The translations under genes were made by a program, and so were the position numbers. DNA of 23,425 bases from an uncultured Oscillospiraceae bacterium. Lineage in GTDB: Bacteria; Bacillota; Clostridia; Oscillospirales; Ruminococcaceae. The DNA lies in NCBI GenBank assembly GCA_947522735.1, contig CANNTZ010000038.1:1-23425 (forward strand), read 5' to 3'. The notes beneath the pieces were generated by a model, which saw nothing but the letters and a program-made list of their open reading frames with translations, was not told where the DNA came from and searched no databases. This document shows positions 1 through 8,178 of this stretch, piece by piece; the first letter of the stretch is position 1, and every line of letters starts with the position of its first letter.

Positions 1-146
1 GTGCAGGCCTCGGTGGAGATGGTGAAGCCCTGCGGAACGGGAAGACCGATATTGGTCATCTCTGCAAGGTTAGCGCCTTTACCGCCGAGGAGCTCGCGCA
101 TTTTGGCGTTGCCCTCAGTGAACATGTAGACATACTTTTTACTCAC
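1..146 (-). CDS. ppdK: Pyruvate, phosphate dikinase, N-terminal fragment (cut by window edge)
   Basis: This is the first 48 codons of pyruvate phosphate dikinase, which interconverts pyruvate, ATP and phosphate with PEP, AMP and pyrophosphate in the cytoplasm. The translation starts VSKKYVYMFTEGNAKMRELL and continues through GGKGANLAEM and PVPQGFTISTEAC. These match the N-terminal nucleotide-binding domain of the family, including the glycine-rich GGKGANLAEM segment. The start is a GTG at 144-146, chosen because a full AGGAGG lies just upstream (complement of about 157-162) and the first residues match the usual PpdK N-terminus. The rest of the gene, including the catalytic histidine domain and the PEP-binding domain, lies outside the window. 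The identity is secure. The physiological direction (glycolytic or gluconeogenic) cannot be told from this. Confidence 0.95.
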   Translation of the reverse strand, partial: MSKKYVYMFTEGNAKMRELLGGKGANLAEMTNIGLPVPQGFTISTEAC

Positions 147-183
147 TAACAATCAACCTCCTGATTTGCTTTTTCATCATTAT

Positions 184-212
184 ATTATATCAAACAATTT
201 TCCGCTTTTCCA
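184..212 (-). promoter_or_regulatory. Probable sigma-A promoter of ppdK
   Basis: Reading the minus strand, TGGAAA (207-212) is followed after 17 bases by TATAAT (184-189); a second overlapping TATAAT sits at 179-184. Transcription would start about 30 bases before the GTG start codon. The -35 matches only four of six consensus bases. Confidence 0.55.
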
Positions 213-366
213 TATCTTTGACAAGGTTTTTTTCGCTCAAACTCACTTTTCTTGCTTTGAACAATTATTATCGGTATTTTCGTGTTTGAGTGTCGAAAAT
301 CGACAAACGATATGGGCTGTCGGCGGCGAAAATCTGCAAGATATAAGCACCTGAATACGCACGAAC

Positions 367-398
367 AACCGCATGACGCTATTCTACGCCGTGCGGTT
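367..398 (-). terminator. Weak hairpin after the 414-1628 gene, possible terminator
   Basis: Inverted repeat AACCGCA (367-373) and TGCGGTT (392-398) lies 16 bases beyond the stop codon of the minus-strand lipoprotein gene. There is no run of U after the stem on the minus strand, so it is at best a weak intrinsic terminator or a 3'-end stabilising hairpin. It is the only hairpin I noticed in the 147-413 gap. Confidence 0.3.
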
Positions 399-413
399 GC
401 CTGTGACTGCGGG

Positions 414-1628
414 TCATATTATAATATCGTTATATTCGCGGTTGATAGCGCCGTTCTCGCCGTACATCGGGACAATCTGTCCGCCTGGAACGGTTACAAG
501 ATAGCGGTTGACGATATCCTCGCCGGTCGCGGCTCCGTTGTCGTTGTAGATTCGGCGGCCAAGGCTTATCATATAATAGCAGCAGCCCTTGCCGTCGCGC
601 AGCTCGCTGGAGCTCAGGTAATATTCGCCGGAGATGGGGCCGTCGTTCTGCTCAACCGAGAGGTGAACGCTGGTGTGGGAGGTGTTTTCCCATTTATAGG
701 TGACGTTCAGCTCGCGGGTAAGCTCGTTCACGACCATGCTCAGCGCGTCGCTCCGCTCCACGGCGTCTATCGCGTCGCCGACGTAGTCCAGCTTTTTGAG
801 ATTGCCGTTATTGAGGAGATATCCGCCGCCGTCAAGCACGGTGCGGCTGCATATCACGTCGAAGCTGATCGCAAAGCTGCCGCTGTGTATCACCAGACGA
901 AACGCCGCGGTTTCGTCGCGGCTGTTGGCGGTGATGCGCAGCCCGTAGCCGGACGGTGTGGATTCCCTGCGGTATATTAGCTCCATGCCGTCCTCGCCGT
1001 CGGCGGAGCTGCCGCTCCTGTTTGGCACAAACAGCTCGACGGTGGAGTTGTTATATATGGGCACCACAAGATAGGTGCAGTTGGAGATATCGGATATCGA
1101 AACGGAATCCAGCGTCGCGACCCGGCTCACCTGAACCTCGAGCGGCGACGAAAGAATCAACGCGAGAGCATCGCGCGGCTGGCGGAATCCGAGGGAGAGC
1201 AGCGAGGAATTGGTCAGCAGCCGGATATAATCCGCCGCAGAGGAGGACTGCTCCGGCTCGCTCGCGCTGGCGGGTGGGGAAAGGTACACCTTGTCATTTG
1301 CGGGAGCCTCGGAGGCGTCGCCGTCGGAGGAGGCTTCGGGGGCCCTTGATATGTCGGAGGAGACCTCATTGCCGCTGCTCTCCTCCTTGACAAAGGAGGA
1401 AAGCAGGTCGGTCGCGTCTGCGCTAACGGCGGAGCTGTCCGCGTTGGAGCGTATGGCTTCTCCGGCGTTTCCCGCACTTGACGAGGACTTGACGCCGGAC
1501 GCGGCGCTTCCGAACAGCTCGCGCTCAAACCGGCAGCCCGCAGTCAGCATAGTGGACGCCAGACAGAGCGTGGAGAGTATAAAAGAAAGAGAGCGCCTGG
1601 ACAGGAGATTCTCGATGAGCCTTTTCAT
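414..1628 (-). CDS. Uncharacterised serine-rich lipoprotein
   Basis: I do not recognise the family. The 404-residue product begins with a basic start, a hydrophobic stretch (residues about 14-29) and a lipobox LTAGC ending at Cys32, so it should be lipidated and held on the outer face of the cytoplasmic membrane. Residues about 33-135 are a low-complexity linker rich in Ser, Ala, Glu and Asp. From about 135 onward there is an ordered, beta-rich region with alternating hydrophobic residues, for example SISDISNCTYLVVPIYNN and a C-terminal part containing GRRIYNDNG and YLVTVPGGQIVPMY. This suggests one or two beta-sandwich modules after a flexible tether. The start at 1628 is supported by AAGGTGAT a few bases upstream. 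It is monocistronic, divergent from gltX and transcribed toward ppdK. Confidence 0.85.
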   Translation of the reverse strand: MKRLIENLLSRRSLSFILSTLCLASTMLTAGCRFERELFGSAASGVKSSSSAGNAGEAIRSNADSSAVSADATDLLSSFVKEESSGNEVSSDISRAPEASSDGDASEAPANDKVYLSPPASASEPEQSSSAADYIRLLTNSSLLSLGFRQPRDALALILSSPLEVQVSRVATLDSVSISDISNCTYLVVPIYNNSTVELFVPNRSGSSADGEDGMELIYRRESTPSGYGLRITANSRDETAAFRLVIHSGSFAISFDVICSRTVLDGGGYLLNNGNLKKLDYVGDAIDAVERSDALSMVVNELTRELNVTYKWENTSHTSVHLSVEQNDGPISGEYYLSSSELRDGKGCCYYMISLGRRIYNDNGAATGEDIVNRYLVTVPGGQIVPMYGENGAINREYNDIII

Positions 1629-1690
1629 GCTTTATCACCTTATACAAAATACAAAAGCAGAAACTGTAATATGTTTGATTTACATGAGCT

Positions 1691-1720
1691 ATTATAGCAT
1701 GCACACAGACGCTATTTGTA
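1691..1720 (-). promoter_or_regulatory. Probable extended -10 promoter of the lipoprotein gene
   Basis: On the minus strand the sequence TGCTATAAT (complement of 1691-1699) is an extended -10 element. A poor -35-like TTACAA lies 19 bases upstream, so the extended -10 probably does most of the work. The leader would be about 55 bases before the ATG at 1628. Confidence 0.5.
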
Positions 1721-1780
1721 ATAAAAAAGGTAAAGAATTTATTAATTATTTGATGTTGTCGATATCATTGCGATTGGTAC

Positions 1781-1809
1781 TTGAAAGCCATGGAAAAATG
1801 TGATAAACT
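1781..1809 (+). promoter_or_regulatory. Probable promoter of gltX-glnS
   Basis: TTGAAA (1781-1786), a 17-base spacer and TAAACT (1804-1809), with a TG one base before the -10 (extended -10). The same TTG could be read as an upstream start codon for gltX. That it doubles as a good -35 argues for the downstream start at 1910 and a leader of about 95 bases. Confidence 0.5.
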
Positions 1810-1823
1810 TAATGAGTATAAGT

Positions 1824-1897
1824 CTGCCGTCAGGCGGGCAGGGCTACATTATATATTAAGAGAGAGGCCGCCTCGCGTTTTTGTTTTAGCGGCGGCC
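1824..1897 (+). promoter_or_regulatory. gltX leader with two hairpins
   Basis: The predicted gltX leader contains CTGCC/GGCAG (1824-1828 with 1837-1841) and a perfect GGCCGCC/GGCGGCC pair (1867-1873 with 1891-1897). The second hairpin ends three bases before the AGAGG ribosome site at 1901-1905, so it could affect translation. No T-box consensus was found. Confidence 0.35.
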
Positions 1898-1909
1898 GGC
1901 AGAGGTAAT

Positions 1910-3562
1910 ATGGATTACGATTATCTGGCTGATCTGTTGTTTCCGGACGTAACGCTCACGGTGGACGGGCTTGAGGCCCGCTATCCGCAACGGGAGCTTC
2001 CGGAGGGCGCGAAGGTGACGAGGTTTTCGCCAAGCCCCACGGGGTATGTCCACATCGGCGCGATGTACGGCGTGCTCACCGACGAGCGACTTGCGCACCA
2101 GAGCGGCGGCGTGTTCTATCTGAGGATAGAGGATACCGACGCCAAGCGCGAGATAGAAAACGGCGTCGCCATCATCTGCGACACCTTCGCGGAGCTTGGC
2201 ATTGAATTTGACGAGGGCGCATCCTCGGAAGGCGACCGCGGAAATTACGGTCCCTACCGCCAGCGCGAGCGCGTCGAGATATATCACGCCGTAGCCAAAG
2301 AGTTCGTCCGGCGCGGCAGGGCGTATCCCTGCTTTTGCACCGAGGAGGAGCTGGCCGCGATGCGCGCGCAACAGGAGGCGCAGAAGGTCAACTTCGGATA
2401 TTATGGCGAATGGGCGAAATACCGCGACTGCCCGATAGAGACGGTGGAGCGGCTGCTGCGCGAGGGCAGGCCCTATGTGCTGCGCTTCCGCAGTCTCGGC
2501 GATCCGTCCCGCCGCGTCAAACAGGACGATCTCATCCGCGGAACGCTGGAATTTCCGCAGAACGATATCGACCACGTCATGCTCAAATCCGACGGCGTGC
2601 CAACCTATCATTTCGCGCATGTGGTGGACGACCACCTCATGCGAACCACCCACGTCATACGTGGCGAGGAGTGGCTGGCGACGCTTCCTTTGCACGTCGA
2701 GATGTTTGAGGCCATCGGCTGGAGGCGTCCGAAATACGGCCATACCGCGCAGGTGATGAAGCTGGACGGCGAATCCAAGCGCAAGCTCTCAAAGCGCAAG
2801 GATCCCGAGGCGGATATGCGCTTCTATTCGCAGCAGGGCTATTACGTCCCGGCCATCAAGGAATACCTGATGACGCTCATCAACTCCAACTTTGAGGAAT
2901 GGCGGCTCGCCAACCCGACCGAGCCGTTTGACAGCTTTAAGCTCAACATCAGAAAGGCAGGCGTCTCCGGCGCGCTGTTTGATCTGCAAAAGCTTGACGA
3001 TATCAGCAAAAACGTCATTTCACGCCTGCCCGCCGACGCCGTCTACGACTGCGCCGTAAGGTGGGCGCAGAGATACGACGAAGAGCTGTATTCACTGCTG
3101 ACACGCGACGAGGGCTATGCCAAGGCGATATTCGCGATCGGACGCGGCGGCGCAAAGCCCCGCAAGGACTTCGCAAAATGGAGCGATGTGCGCGGATATC
3201 TCGATTTCTTCTATGATGAGCTGTATTCGCCGGATTACCGTCTGCCCGCCAACGTATCGACGGCGGACGCGAGGGCGATACTTACGGAATATAAGAGCGT
3301 CTACGACCCGGCGGACGACCAGACAGTCTGGTTCGGCAAGATAAAGGAGCTTTCCGAAAGGCACGGCTTTGCGCCGGAGACGAAGCTCTATAAAAAGGAG
3401 CCGGAGCGTTATAAGGGCCATGTCGGAGACGTTAGCATGGTTCTACGCATCGCTGTGACCGGACGGCAGAACTCGCCGGACATGCAGCAGGTCATGGCTA
3501 TACTCGGCAGGAGCCGCACGCTTGCAAGGATAGACGCGGCGCTAAAAGCGCTTGGCGAATGA
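1910..3562 (+). CDS. gltX: Glutamate--tRNA ligase
   Basis: Class I aminoacyl-tRNA synthetase that charges tRNA-Glu with glutamate using ATP, in the cytoplasm. From the ATG at 1910 the protein has 550 residues. The first signature is in SPSPTGYVHIGAMYGVL, with HIGA at residues 48-51 in place of HIGH. The second is KLSKRKDP at 292-299. Residues Cys141, Cys143, Tyr171 and Cys174 form a CxC...YxxC pattern like the zinc site of bacterial GluRS; I infer zinc binding. The start at 1910 gives MDYDYLADLLFPD, which matches the N-terminus of the longer clostridial GluRS type. The upstream in-frame extension from 1781 has low-quality sequence and overlaps a promoter. The ribosome site AGAGG is close (four bases). 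glnS follows 33 bases later, so the two are probably cotranscribed. Because GlnRS is present, this enzyme need not misacylate tRNA-Gln, though that is inference. Confidence 0.96.
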   Translation: MDYDYLADLLFPDVTLTVDGLEARYPQRELPEGAKVTRFSPSPTGYVHIGAMYGVLTDERLAHQSGGVFYLRIEDTDAKREIENGVAIICDTFAELGIEFDEGASSEGDRGNYGPYRQRERVEIYHAVAKEFVRRGRAYPCFCTEEELAAMRAQQEAQKVNFGYYGEWAKYRDCPIETVERLLREGRPYVLRFRSLGDPSRRVKQDDLIRGTLEFPQNDIDHVMLKSDGVPTYHFAHVVDDHLMRTTHVIRGEEWLATLPLHVEMFEAIGWRRPKYGHTAQVMKLDGESKRKLSKRKDPEADMRFYSQQGYYVPAIKEYLMTLINSNFEEWRLANPTEPFDSFKLNIRKAGVSGALFDLQKLDDISKNVISRLPADAVYDCAVRWAQRYDEELYSLLTRDEGYAKAIFAIGRGGAKPRKDFAKWSDVRGYLDFFYDELYSPDYRLPANVSTADARAILTEYKSVYDPADDQTVWFGKIKELSERHGFAPETKLYKKEPERYKGHVGDVSMVLRIAVTGRQNSPDMQQVMAILGRSRTLARIDAALKALGE

Positions 3563-3595
3563 AAAGCAATTCAATGGAGGGGCGGAAATATAATT

Positions 3596-5263
3596 ATGGA
3601 AGAGGTCAGCACAAGCAACTTTATACATGATATCATAGACAAAGATATTGCGGAGGGGAGAATGACCCCCGCGGAGGTTCACACACGCTTCCCGCCGGAG
3701 CCGAACGGCTATCTTCACATCGGCAGCGCGAAGGCGATATGGATCAACAAGGGCACCGCGCTCAAATACGGCGGCAGCTTTAACCTGCGCTATGACGACA
3801 CCAACCCGGTGCGCGAGGACGACGAATACGTCCGCTCCATCGAGCAGGATCTGCGCTGGCTGGGCGCAGATCCGGACGGGGGCATCTTCTACGGCTCCGA
3901 CTATTTTGACAAGTGCTATGAGTTTGCCGTCAAGCTCATCCGCGAGGGCAAGGCGTACGTCTGCGACCTCAGCCCCGACGAGATGCGCGAATATCGCGGC
4001 ACACTCACCGAGCCGGGCAGAGAAAGCCCCTACCGCAACCGCTCGGTCGAGGAAAACCTCGAGCTGTTCGAGCGCATGAGGAACGGCGAGTTCCCGGACG
4101 GCAGCCACACACTGCGCGCCAAAATCGACATGGCCTCGCCGAATATAAACATGCGCGATCCTGCCATCTACCGCATCGTACACACCTCGCACCACAGGCA
4201 GGGCAACAAGTGGTGCATCTATCCGCTCTACGACTTTGCGCACCCGATACAGGACGCTCTCGAGGGCATAACCTATTCGCTGTGCTCCATCGAATTTGAG
4301 AACCACCGCCCGCTCTACGACTGGGTTGTCAACAGCATCGGCTTTGGGAAGAAGCCGCACCAGTACGAGTTTGCGCGCCTGAACATAACCCACACCGTCA
4401 TGAGCAAGCGCTATCTGCGCGAGCTGGTCGAAACCGGCCTTGTGGACGGCTGGGACGATCCGCGTATGCCGACGCTCTGCGCCCTGCGCCGCCGTGGCTA
4501 CACTCCGTCCTCGATCATCGAGTTTGTCAAGCGCGCCGGCATCGCAAAGGCATACAGCATCGTCGATATCCGGTTGCTCGAGCACTGCATCCGCGAGGAG
4601 CTAAACGCCACCGCGCAGCGCCGCGTCGCCGTCCTCGACCCGGTCAAGGTCACGATCAGCAACTATCCCGCGGACAGGACCGAATATTTTGAGCTGCCCA
4701 ACAATCCAAGCGATCCTGCGTCCGGAACCCGCAGGGTTCCCTTCACAAAGGAACTATATATCGACCGCTCCGACTTTTCCGACAATCCGCCGCCCAAGTT
4801 TTTCCGTCTCAAGCCGGACGGAGAGGTGCGCTTGATGGGGGCGTATATCGTGAAATGCGAGAACGTTGTCCGCGACGAAAACGGCAATATCACCGAGCTC
4901 GTCTGCTCCGCGGATCTCGAGACCGGCAACGGCAATCCCGCCGACGGTCGCAAGATCAGAGGCACCATCCACTGGGTATCGGCAAAATACGCCATCGACG
5001 CGCAGGTCATGCTCTACGACTATCTGTTCACCATTGAGAACGTCTTTGACATTCCGGAGGGCAAGGGCTACGGCGACTACCTGAACCCCGATTCCGTCAA
5101 AAAGCTGACCGGCTGCAAGCTTGAGCCGTCGCTTGCGGACGCTAAGCCCGGCGAACGCTTCCAGTTTGTGAGAATGGGATATTTCTGCGCAGACACCCGC
5201 AACCCCGGCGCCTTCAACCGCATCGTCACCCTCAAGGATAGCTGGGAAAAGGGCAAAAAATAA
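3596..5263 (+). CDS. glnS: Glutamine--tRNA ligase
   Basis: Class I synthetase that joins glutamine to tRNA-Gln with ATP. The 555-residue length is normal for bacterial GlnRS. The N-terminus NFIHDIIDKDIAEG and VHTRFPPEPNGYLHIGSAK (HIGS at 41-44 instead of HIGH) are typical. The KMSKS equivalent is VMSKR at 268-272, the usual GlnRS variant. NLRYDDTNP (63-71) belongs to the catalytic Rossmann fold, and the C-terminal half has the two beta-barrel anticodon-binding region, ending near FNRIVTLKDSW. A GGAGG at 3576-3580 lies 15 bases from the ATG, which is long, but the N-terminus fits the family. It is the second gene of the gltX-glnS unit. Its presence means direct glutaminylation of tRNA-Gln rather than sole dependence on GatCAB, which many Firmicutes use. 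Confidence 0.97.
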   Translation: MEEVSTSNFIHDIIDKDIAEGRMTPAEVHTRFPPEPNGYLHIGSAKAIWINKGTALKYGGSFNLRYDDTNPVREDDEYVRSIEQDLRWLGADPDGGIFYGSDYFDKCYEFAVKLIREGKAYVCDLSPDEMREYRGTLTEPGRESPYRNRSVEENLELFERMRNGEFPDGSHTLRAKIDMASPNINMRDPAIYRIVHTSHHRQGNKWCIYPLYDFAHPIQDALEGITYSLCSIEFENHRPLYDWVVNSIGFGKKPHQYEFARLNITHTVMSKRYLRELVETGLVDGWDDPRMPTLCALRRRGYTPSSIIEFVKRAGIAKAYSIVDIRLLEHCIREELNATAQRRVAVLDPVKVTISNYPADRTEYFELPNNPSDPASGTRRVPFTKELYIDRSDFSDNPPPKFFRLKPDGEVRLMGAYIVKCENVVRDENGNITELVCSADLETGNGNPADGRKIRGTIHWVSAKYAIDAQVMLYDYLFTIENVFDIPEGKGYGDYLNPDSVKKLTGCKLEPSLADAKPGERFQFVRMGYFCADTRNPGAFNRIVTLKDSWEKGKK

Positions 5264-5328
5264 TCCCGCGCAGCAAAATCGCGCCGCGAACGCACTGATA
5301 AAAAAGGAGAAGAGACGGAGAGGGCAGC

Positions 5329-6489
5329 ATGAAGCTCAGCGAGATCAACGCAATTGAATTTTCCGGCTACGGCAAGATCGTCAAGAATATCGAAGCTGCC
5401 GCTGTCCCATGGAAGCCAGTATGCGTATCGCCCTCCGGAGACCGCAGCGAGGAGCTGTGGCGATACGGACGCCCCGTCTATCTCGAGCCGCAGGAGGGCA
5501 CCGGAGTCATCTTTGCCGAGACGCGCTCGATGCCTCTCAAGATGTTCCTGCTCGATAAGCCCGTGCTTCTCGAGCCTGATTGCAGCTTTTGCATCCTGCC
5601 GTATTACTGCGAATTTCACTGCGCCGTCGCCGCGCCGGACACCCGTGAGACGGTGCGCTGCGAGAGCGTGCTTACCGCCGAGGGCATCTATCCGAACCTG
5701 ATGATAGAGCGCATAAATACCGTGCTTTATCAGGAGCGCACCGGGAGCTTTTCCTTCAAGGGCGAGCGCCACCCCTATTGGGAGATGACCTATATGGACT
5801 TCGGCAGCATGATCTGCACCGTGGACGGCAGGGAGTACGAGCTGAAAAAGGGCGATATCATGTTTTTCGCGCCGATGCAGTATCACGCGCAGTCCGGCTC
5901 CGGGGGAGAGGCGCTTGCGTTTTTGACGGTCACGTTTGAGCTGACCAAGGGAGATATGCGGCTGCTCGCGAACCGCGTGCTGCGTGCGGAGGCCGGAACC
6001 CATCGCGCAATGAAGCTGATCCTTTCGGAATACTGCGAGGACTCCATCTACTCGGGAGAGATGATATTGTCAGCGCTGATGCAGGCGATAATCATATCGA
6101 TACGCTCGCTGCGACGGGAGCGCATTAGCGGCACGATACCGTCGAACGTCGCCGACAACACCCGTAATGAGATTGTCCGCCGCTGCATCCAGCTCATCGA
6201 CGACAACCTTGAATCGCGTATAACCTTGGAAATGCTCGCCAAAAATGTCTGCGTGAGCACCTCGTATATCAGCAAGCTGTTCCGCTCCGAGCTTGGCTCA
6301 GGCGTCTCGGCGTTCATCCGCGAGCGGCGGCTGGAGCGCGCAAAGGAGCTGATACGCTCCGGGAAATACACCATCACGCAGGTCTCCGACATGCTGGGCT
6401 TCTGCTCCGGAACCTATTTTTCCACCGAGTTCAAGAAGAAATTCGGCATGAACCCAAGTGATTACAGCAGATCTATAACTGCTTTGTAA
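5329..6489 (+). CDS. AraC-family transcriptional regulator with two N-terminal beta-barrel regions
   Basis: DNA-binding regulator of 386 residues. The C-terminal part (about 279-382) is a clear AraC/XylS double helix-turn-helix: TLEMLAKNVCVSTSYISKLF is the first and ITQVSDMLGFCSGTYFSTEF the second, followed by KKKFGMNPSDY. Residues about 140-205 form an AraC-type cupin (MDFGSMICTVDGREYELKKG and FFAPMQYHAQSG), expected to sense a small ligand, often a sugar. Residues 1-110 are an extra beta-rich region beginning INAIEFSGYGKIV that looks to me like a second cupin-like domain; that is a guess. Most AraC regulators are nearer 290 residues. GGAGAGG at 5317-5323 supports the start. The next gene is a substrate-binding lipoprotein only about 20-25 bases downstream, so the regulator probably controls or serves that gene. 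Confidence 0.9.
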   Translation: MKLSEINAIEFSGYGKIVKNIEAAAVPWKPVCVSPSGDRSEELWRYGRPVYLEPQEGTGVIFAETRSMPLKMFLLDKPVLLEPDCSFCILPYYCEFHCAVAAPDTRETVRCESVLTAEGIYPNLMIERINTVLYQERTGSFSFKGERHPYWEMTYMDFGSMICTVDGREYELKKGDIMFFAPMQYHAQSGSGGEALAFLTVTFELTKGDMRLLANRVLRAEAGTHRAMKLILSEYCEDSIYSGEMILSALMQAIIISIRSLRRERISGTIPSNVADNTRNEIVRRCIQLIDDNLESRITLEMLAKNVCVSTSYISKLFRSELGSGVSAFIRERRLERAKELIRSGKYTITQVSDMLGFCSGTYFSTEFKKKFGMNPSDYSRSITAL

Positions 6490-6508
6490 ATAATTTATGA
6501 GAGGTAGA

Positions 6509-7774
6509 ATGACCATGAAGAATTTTTTTCGCAAAAGGACACTGACTGTGCTTCTGCTTGTCGTGGCGCTGATTTTTAGCGCGGCGCTCGCGGGCTGCTC
6601 CGGGCTGATTACCGACAGCAGCTCAATGTCCGAGAGCCAGGGCGGCCTGACCTCCTCCGAGGACTCCGGAACTCAATTTGACGAGAGCATAACCGCCTAC
6701 ATCTATACGACCGACGCCACCCGCGAGGCGTGGACACTTGCCATTCAGGACTTCGAGAACGCCAACGGCATCGCTGTGGAGGCGACGATGGGCGACAACA
6801 TCGCAGAGCAGCTCCGCTCCGATATCCTCGCCGGAAAGATTCCCGACGTCGTGTTCCTGCCAAGCTGGGAGGGCTCCGGCGTTACCGAAGCGCTGATCGC
6901 CGATAAGGCGCTCGCCGATCTGTCCGGGCTTGGACTTTCCGGTGTTGACAACAGCTATTGCCAGCCATATGGCGACGGCAAGACCTATATCGCACCCGTC
7001 GGAAAAACCGTCTACGGTGTGTGGTACAACGCTGCCAAGGTAACGGACGTGCCCGCCGATCTTGCTGCGCTCGCCTCCTATAAGCACAGCGACGACAGCG
7101 CCGTGCTGGCGTTTGCCGGCAAGGATGCGGATTCGCTGCGCGGACTGTTCCTCTCCGCCGTTCTCGCAAACGCCGATACCGCCGCCGACAAGATATTTGC
7201 AGGCGATTCCGATATCTGGAAGGATGCGAACGTAAAGAATGCGCTGACCGCTCTTGCAAAGCTCTCCGGGAAGGGGATAATCCTTGAGGACTCCTATGAG
7301 CTCAGCCAGGGCGACGTGGTTCTCGCGCTTGCCAACGGCAAAGCCGCTTTCGGCGTGCTCACCGACGTTGACGCGGCTATTTCCGAGGCAGTCGAGCTTG
7401 CCAGAATCGCATCTGAGGGCGCCTCCCCAAGCGAAGTCAGCTCGATGCAGCTCAAGTATCTGCCGCTCGGCAACACCGCTTACGCCAGGCTCGGCGACCT
7501 CTACATCCCTGTAGAGGCGAAAAATCCTGAAAACGCGAAGAAGTTTGTCTCCGCCATCGCCGCTGCGGACATGAGCGCGCTCAACGGCAACTCAGCCGAG
7601 GCCGCAAGCGTCTATTGCTATCGTACCGCCGATTCCGGAGTTGAGCGCCGTGTAGTCAACCTGCTCACGTCCGTTCTCTACGGCGACACATCCGCCGACG
7701 CTTTCGTCAAACACATCCAGGATTATATCGCCACAGCGGCCGCCTCCGCGGCGTCCTCCGACGCTGCAAAGTGA
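6509..7774 (+). CDS. Extracellular solute-binding lipoprotein (ABC transporter type)
   Basis: Likely periplasm-equivalent binding protein of an ABC importer, tethered by lipid. The N-terminus is basic, then hydrophobic, and ends in the lipobox ALAGC; the cysteine is residue 28 when counted from the ATG at 6515. After a Ser-rich linker comes a family 1-like solute-binding fold: AYIYTTDATREAWTLAIQDF, then GDNIAEQLRSDILAGKIPDV and VVFLPSW, which is the usual sequence order for sugar-type binding proteins. Three in-frame ATGs (6497, 6509, 6515) compete. GAGAGG at 6499-6504 rules out 6497 and fits 6509 or 6515. No permease or ATPase gene is next to it: a strong terminator follows. Its partners must be elsewhere, or it serves in sensing. 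The substrate is unknown; the AraC neighbour suggests a carbohydrate. Confidence 0.88.
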   Translation: MTMKNFFRKRTLTVLLLVVALIFSAALAGCSGLITDSSSMSESQGGLTSSEDSGTQFDESITAYIYTTDATREAWTLAIQDFENANGIAVEATMGDNIAEQLRSDILAGKIPDVVFLPSWEGSGVTEALIADKALADLSGLGLSGVDNSYCQPYGDGKTYIAPVGKTVYGVWYNAAKVTDVPADLAALASYKHSDDSAVLAFAGKDADSLRGLFLSAVLANADTAADKIFAGDSDIWKDANVKNALTALAKLSGKGIILEDSYELSQGDVVLALANGKAAFGVLTDVDAAISEAVELARIASEGASPSEVSSMQLKYLPLGNTAYARLGDLYIPVEAKNPENAKKFVSAIAAADMSALNGNSAEAASVYCYRTADSGVERRVVNLLTSVLYGDTSADAFVKHIQDYIATAAASAASSDAAK

Positions 7775-8111
7775 GAGCTCTTCCGAAAAGAAAACAAAGC
7801 TTGAAAACGGATGCTTTTGCCCGCCCTTGCGATATTTCTGTTTGCGCTGCGCAAAATAGCGCCGTGCAGAAATTTCATGCCGCGAGCGGAGCCTGTCTTG
7901 TTTAGCTGCTGACGCGCTTCAGCCGTAAAGCTGTTTAACTTTACGGCTGAAGCCTTTTTCTATAGGTAGACGTCTGCACGGGTTATGTCATTTTTTATAT
8001 GATTATTGTTTTCTTGCATTTTTTTTCGTTATGTGTTATATTTCTATATGATAGCATAGGGCATCACAATTGACATGCTGCTAATATTATTTGCCGGTTA
8101 TGATTTTATCT
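7775..8111. other. Intergenic stretch with no gene
   Basis: No coding sequence is supported here. It holds a near-perfect short inverted repeat TTTGCGC-T-GCGCAAA (7841-7855), the terminator at 7916-7958, and then an AT-rich stretch leading to the larA promoter. A TTGACA at 8070-8075 has no well-spaced -10. Confidence 0.6.
7916..7958 (+). terminator. Strong rho-independent terminator after the binding-protein gene
   Basis: Perfect 15-bp inverted repeat: GCTTCAGCCGTAAAG (7916-7930) and CTTTACGGCTGAAGC (7939-7953), with an eight-base loop and then CTTTTTC. It lies about 140 bases after the stop codon of the solute-binding protein and separates this unit from the larA unit. Confidence 0.93.
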
Positions 8112-8140
8112 TTGCTTATCATGCTGTATTATGGTATAAT
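8112..8140 (+). promoter_or_regulatory. Promoter of the larA-family unit
   Basis: TTGCTT (8112-8117), a 17-base spacer, and TATAAT (8135-8140) with TG at 8132-8133 making an extended -10. Transcription would start about 30 bases before the ATG at 8179. Confidence 0.7.
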
Positions 8141-8178
8141 TATTCCGTTAAGCGATATTTGAACTGGAGGATATTATC

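Noticed and set aside
282..980. 232-codon plus-strand frame at the left end
   Set aside because: It is mostly antisense to the lipoprotein gene and lacks a ribosome site; the lipoprotein has a signal peptide, lipobox and ribosome site on the other strand.
1629..1909. T-box riboswitch ahead of gltX
   Set aside because: The conserved T-box bulge and antiterminator sequence were not found, and no terminator hairpin with a U-run is present in the leader.
3542..4585. 347-codon open frame opposite glnS, and other long antisense frames (1886-2743, 5077-6003, 8140-9375, 19610-20728)
   Set aside because: They lie fully opposite well-recognised genes, have no ribosome sites, and give no family resemblance. 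They follow from few stop codons on the complement of GC-rich coding DNA.
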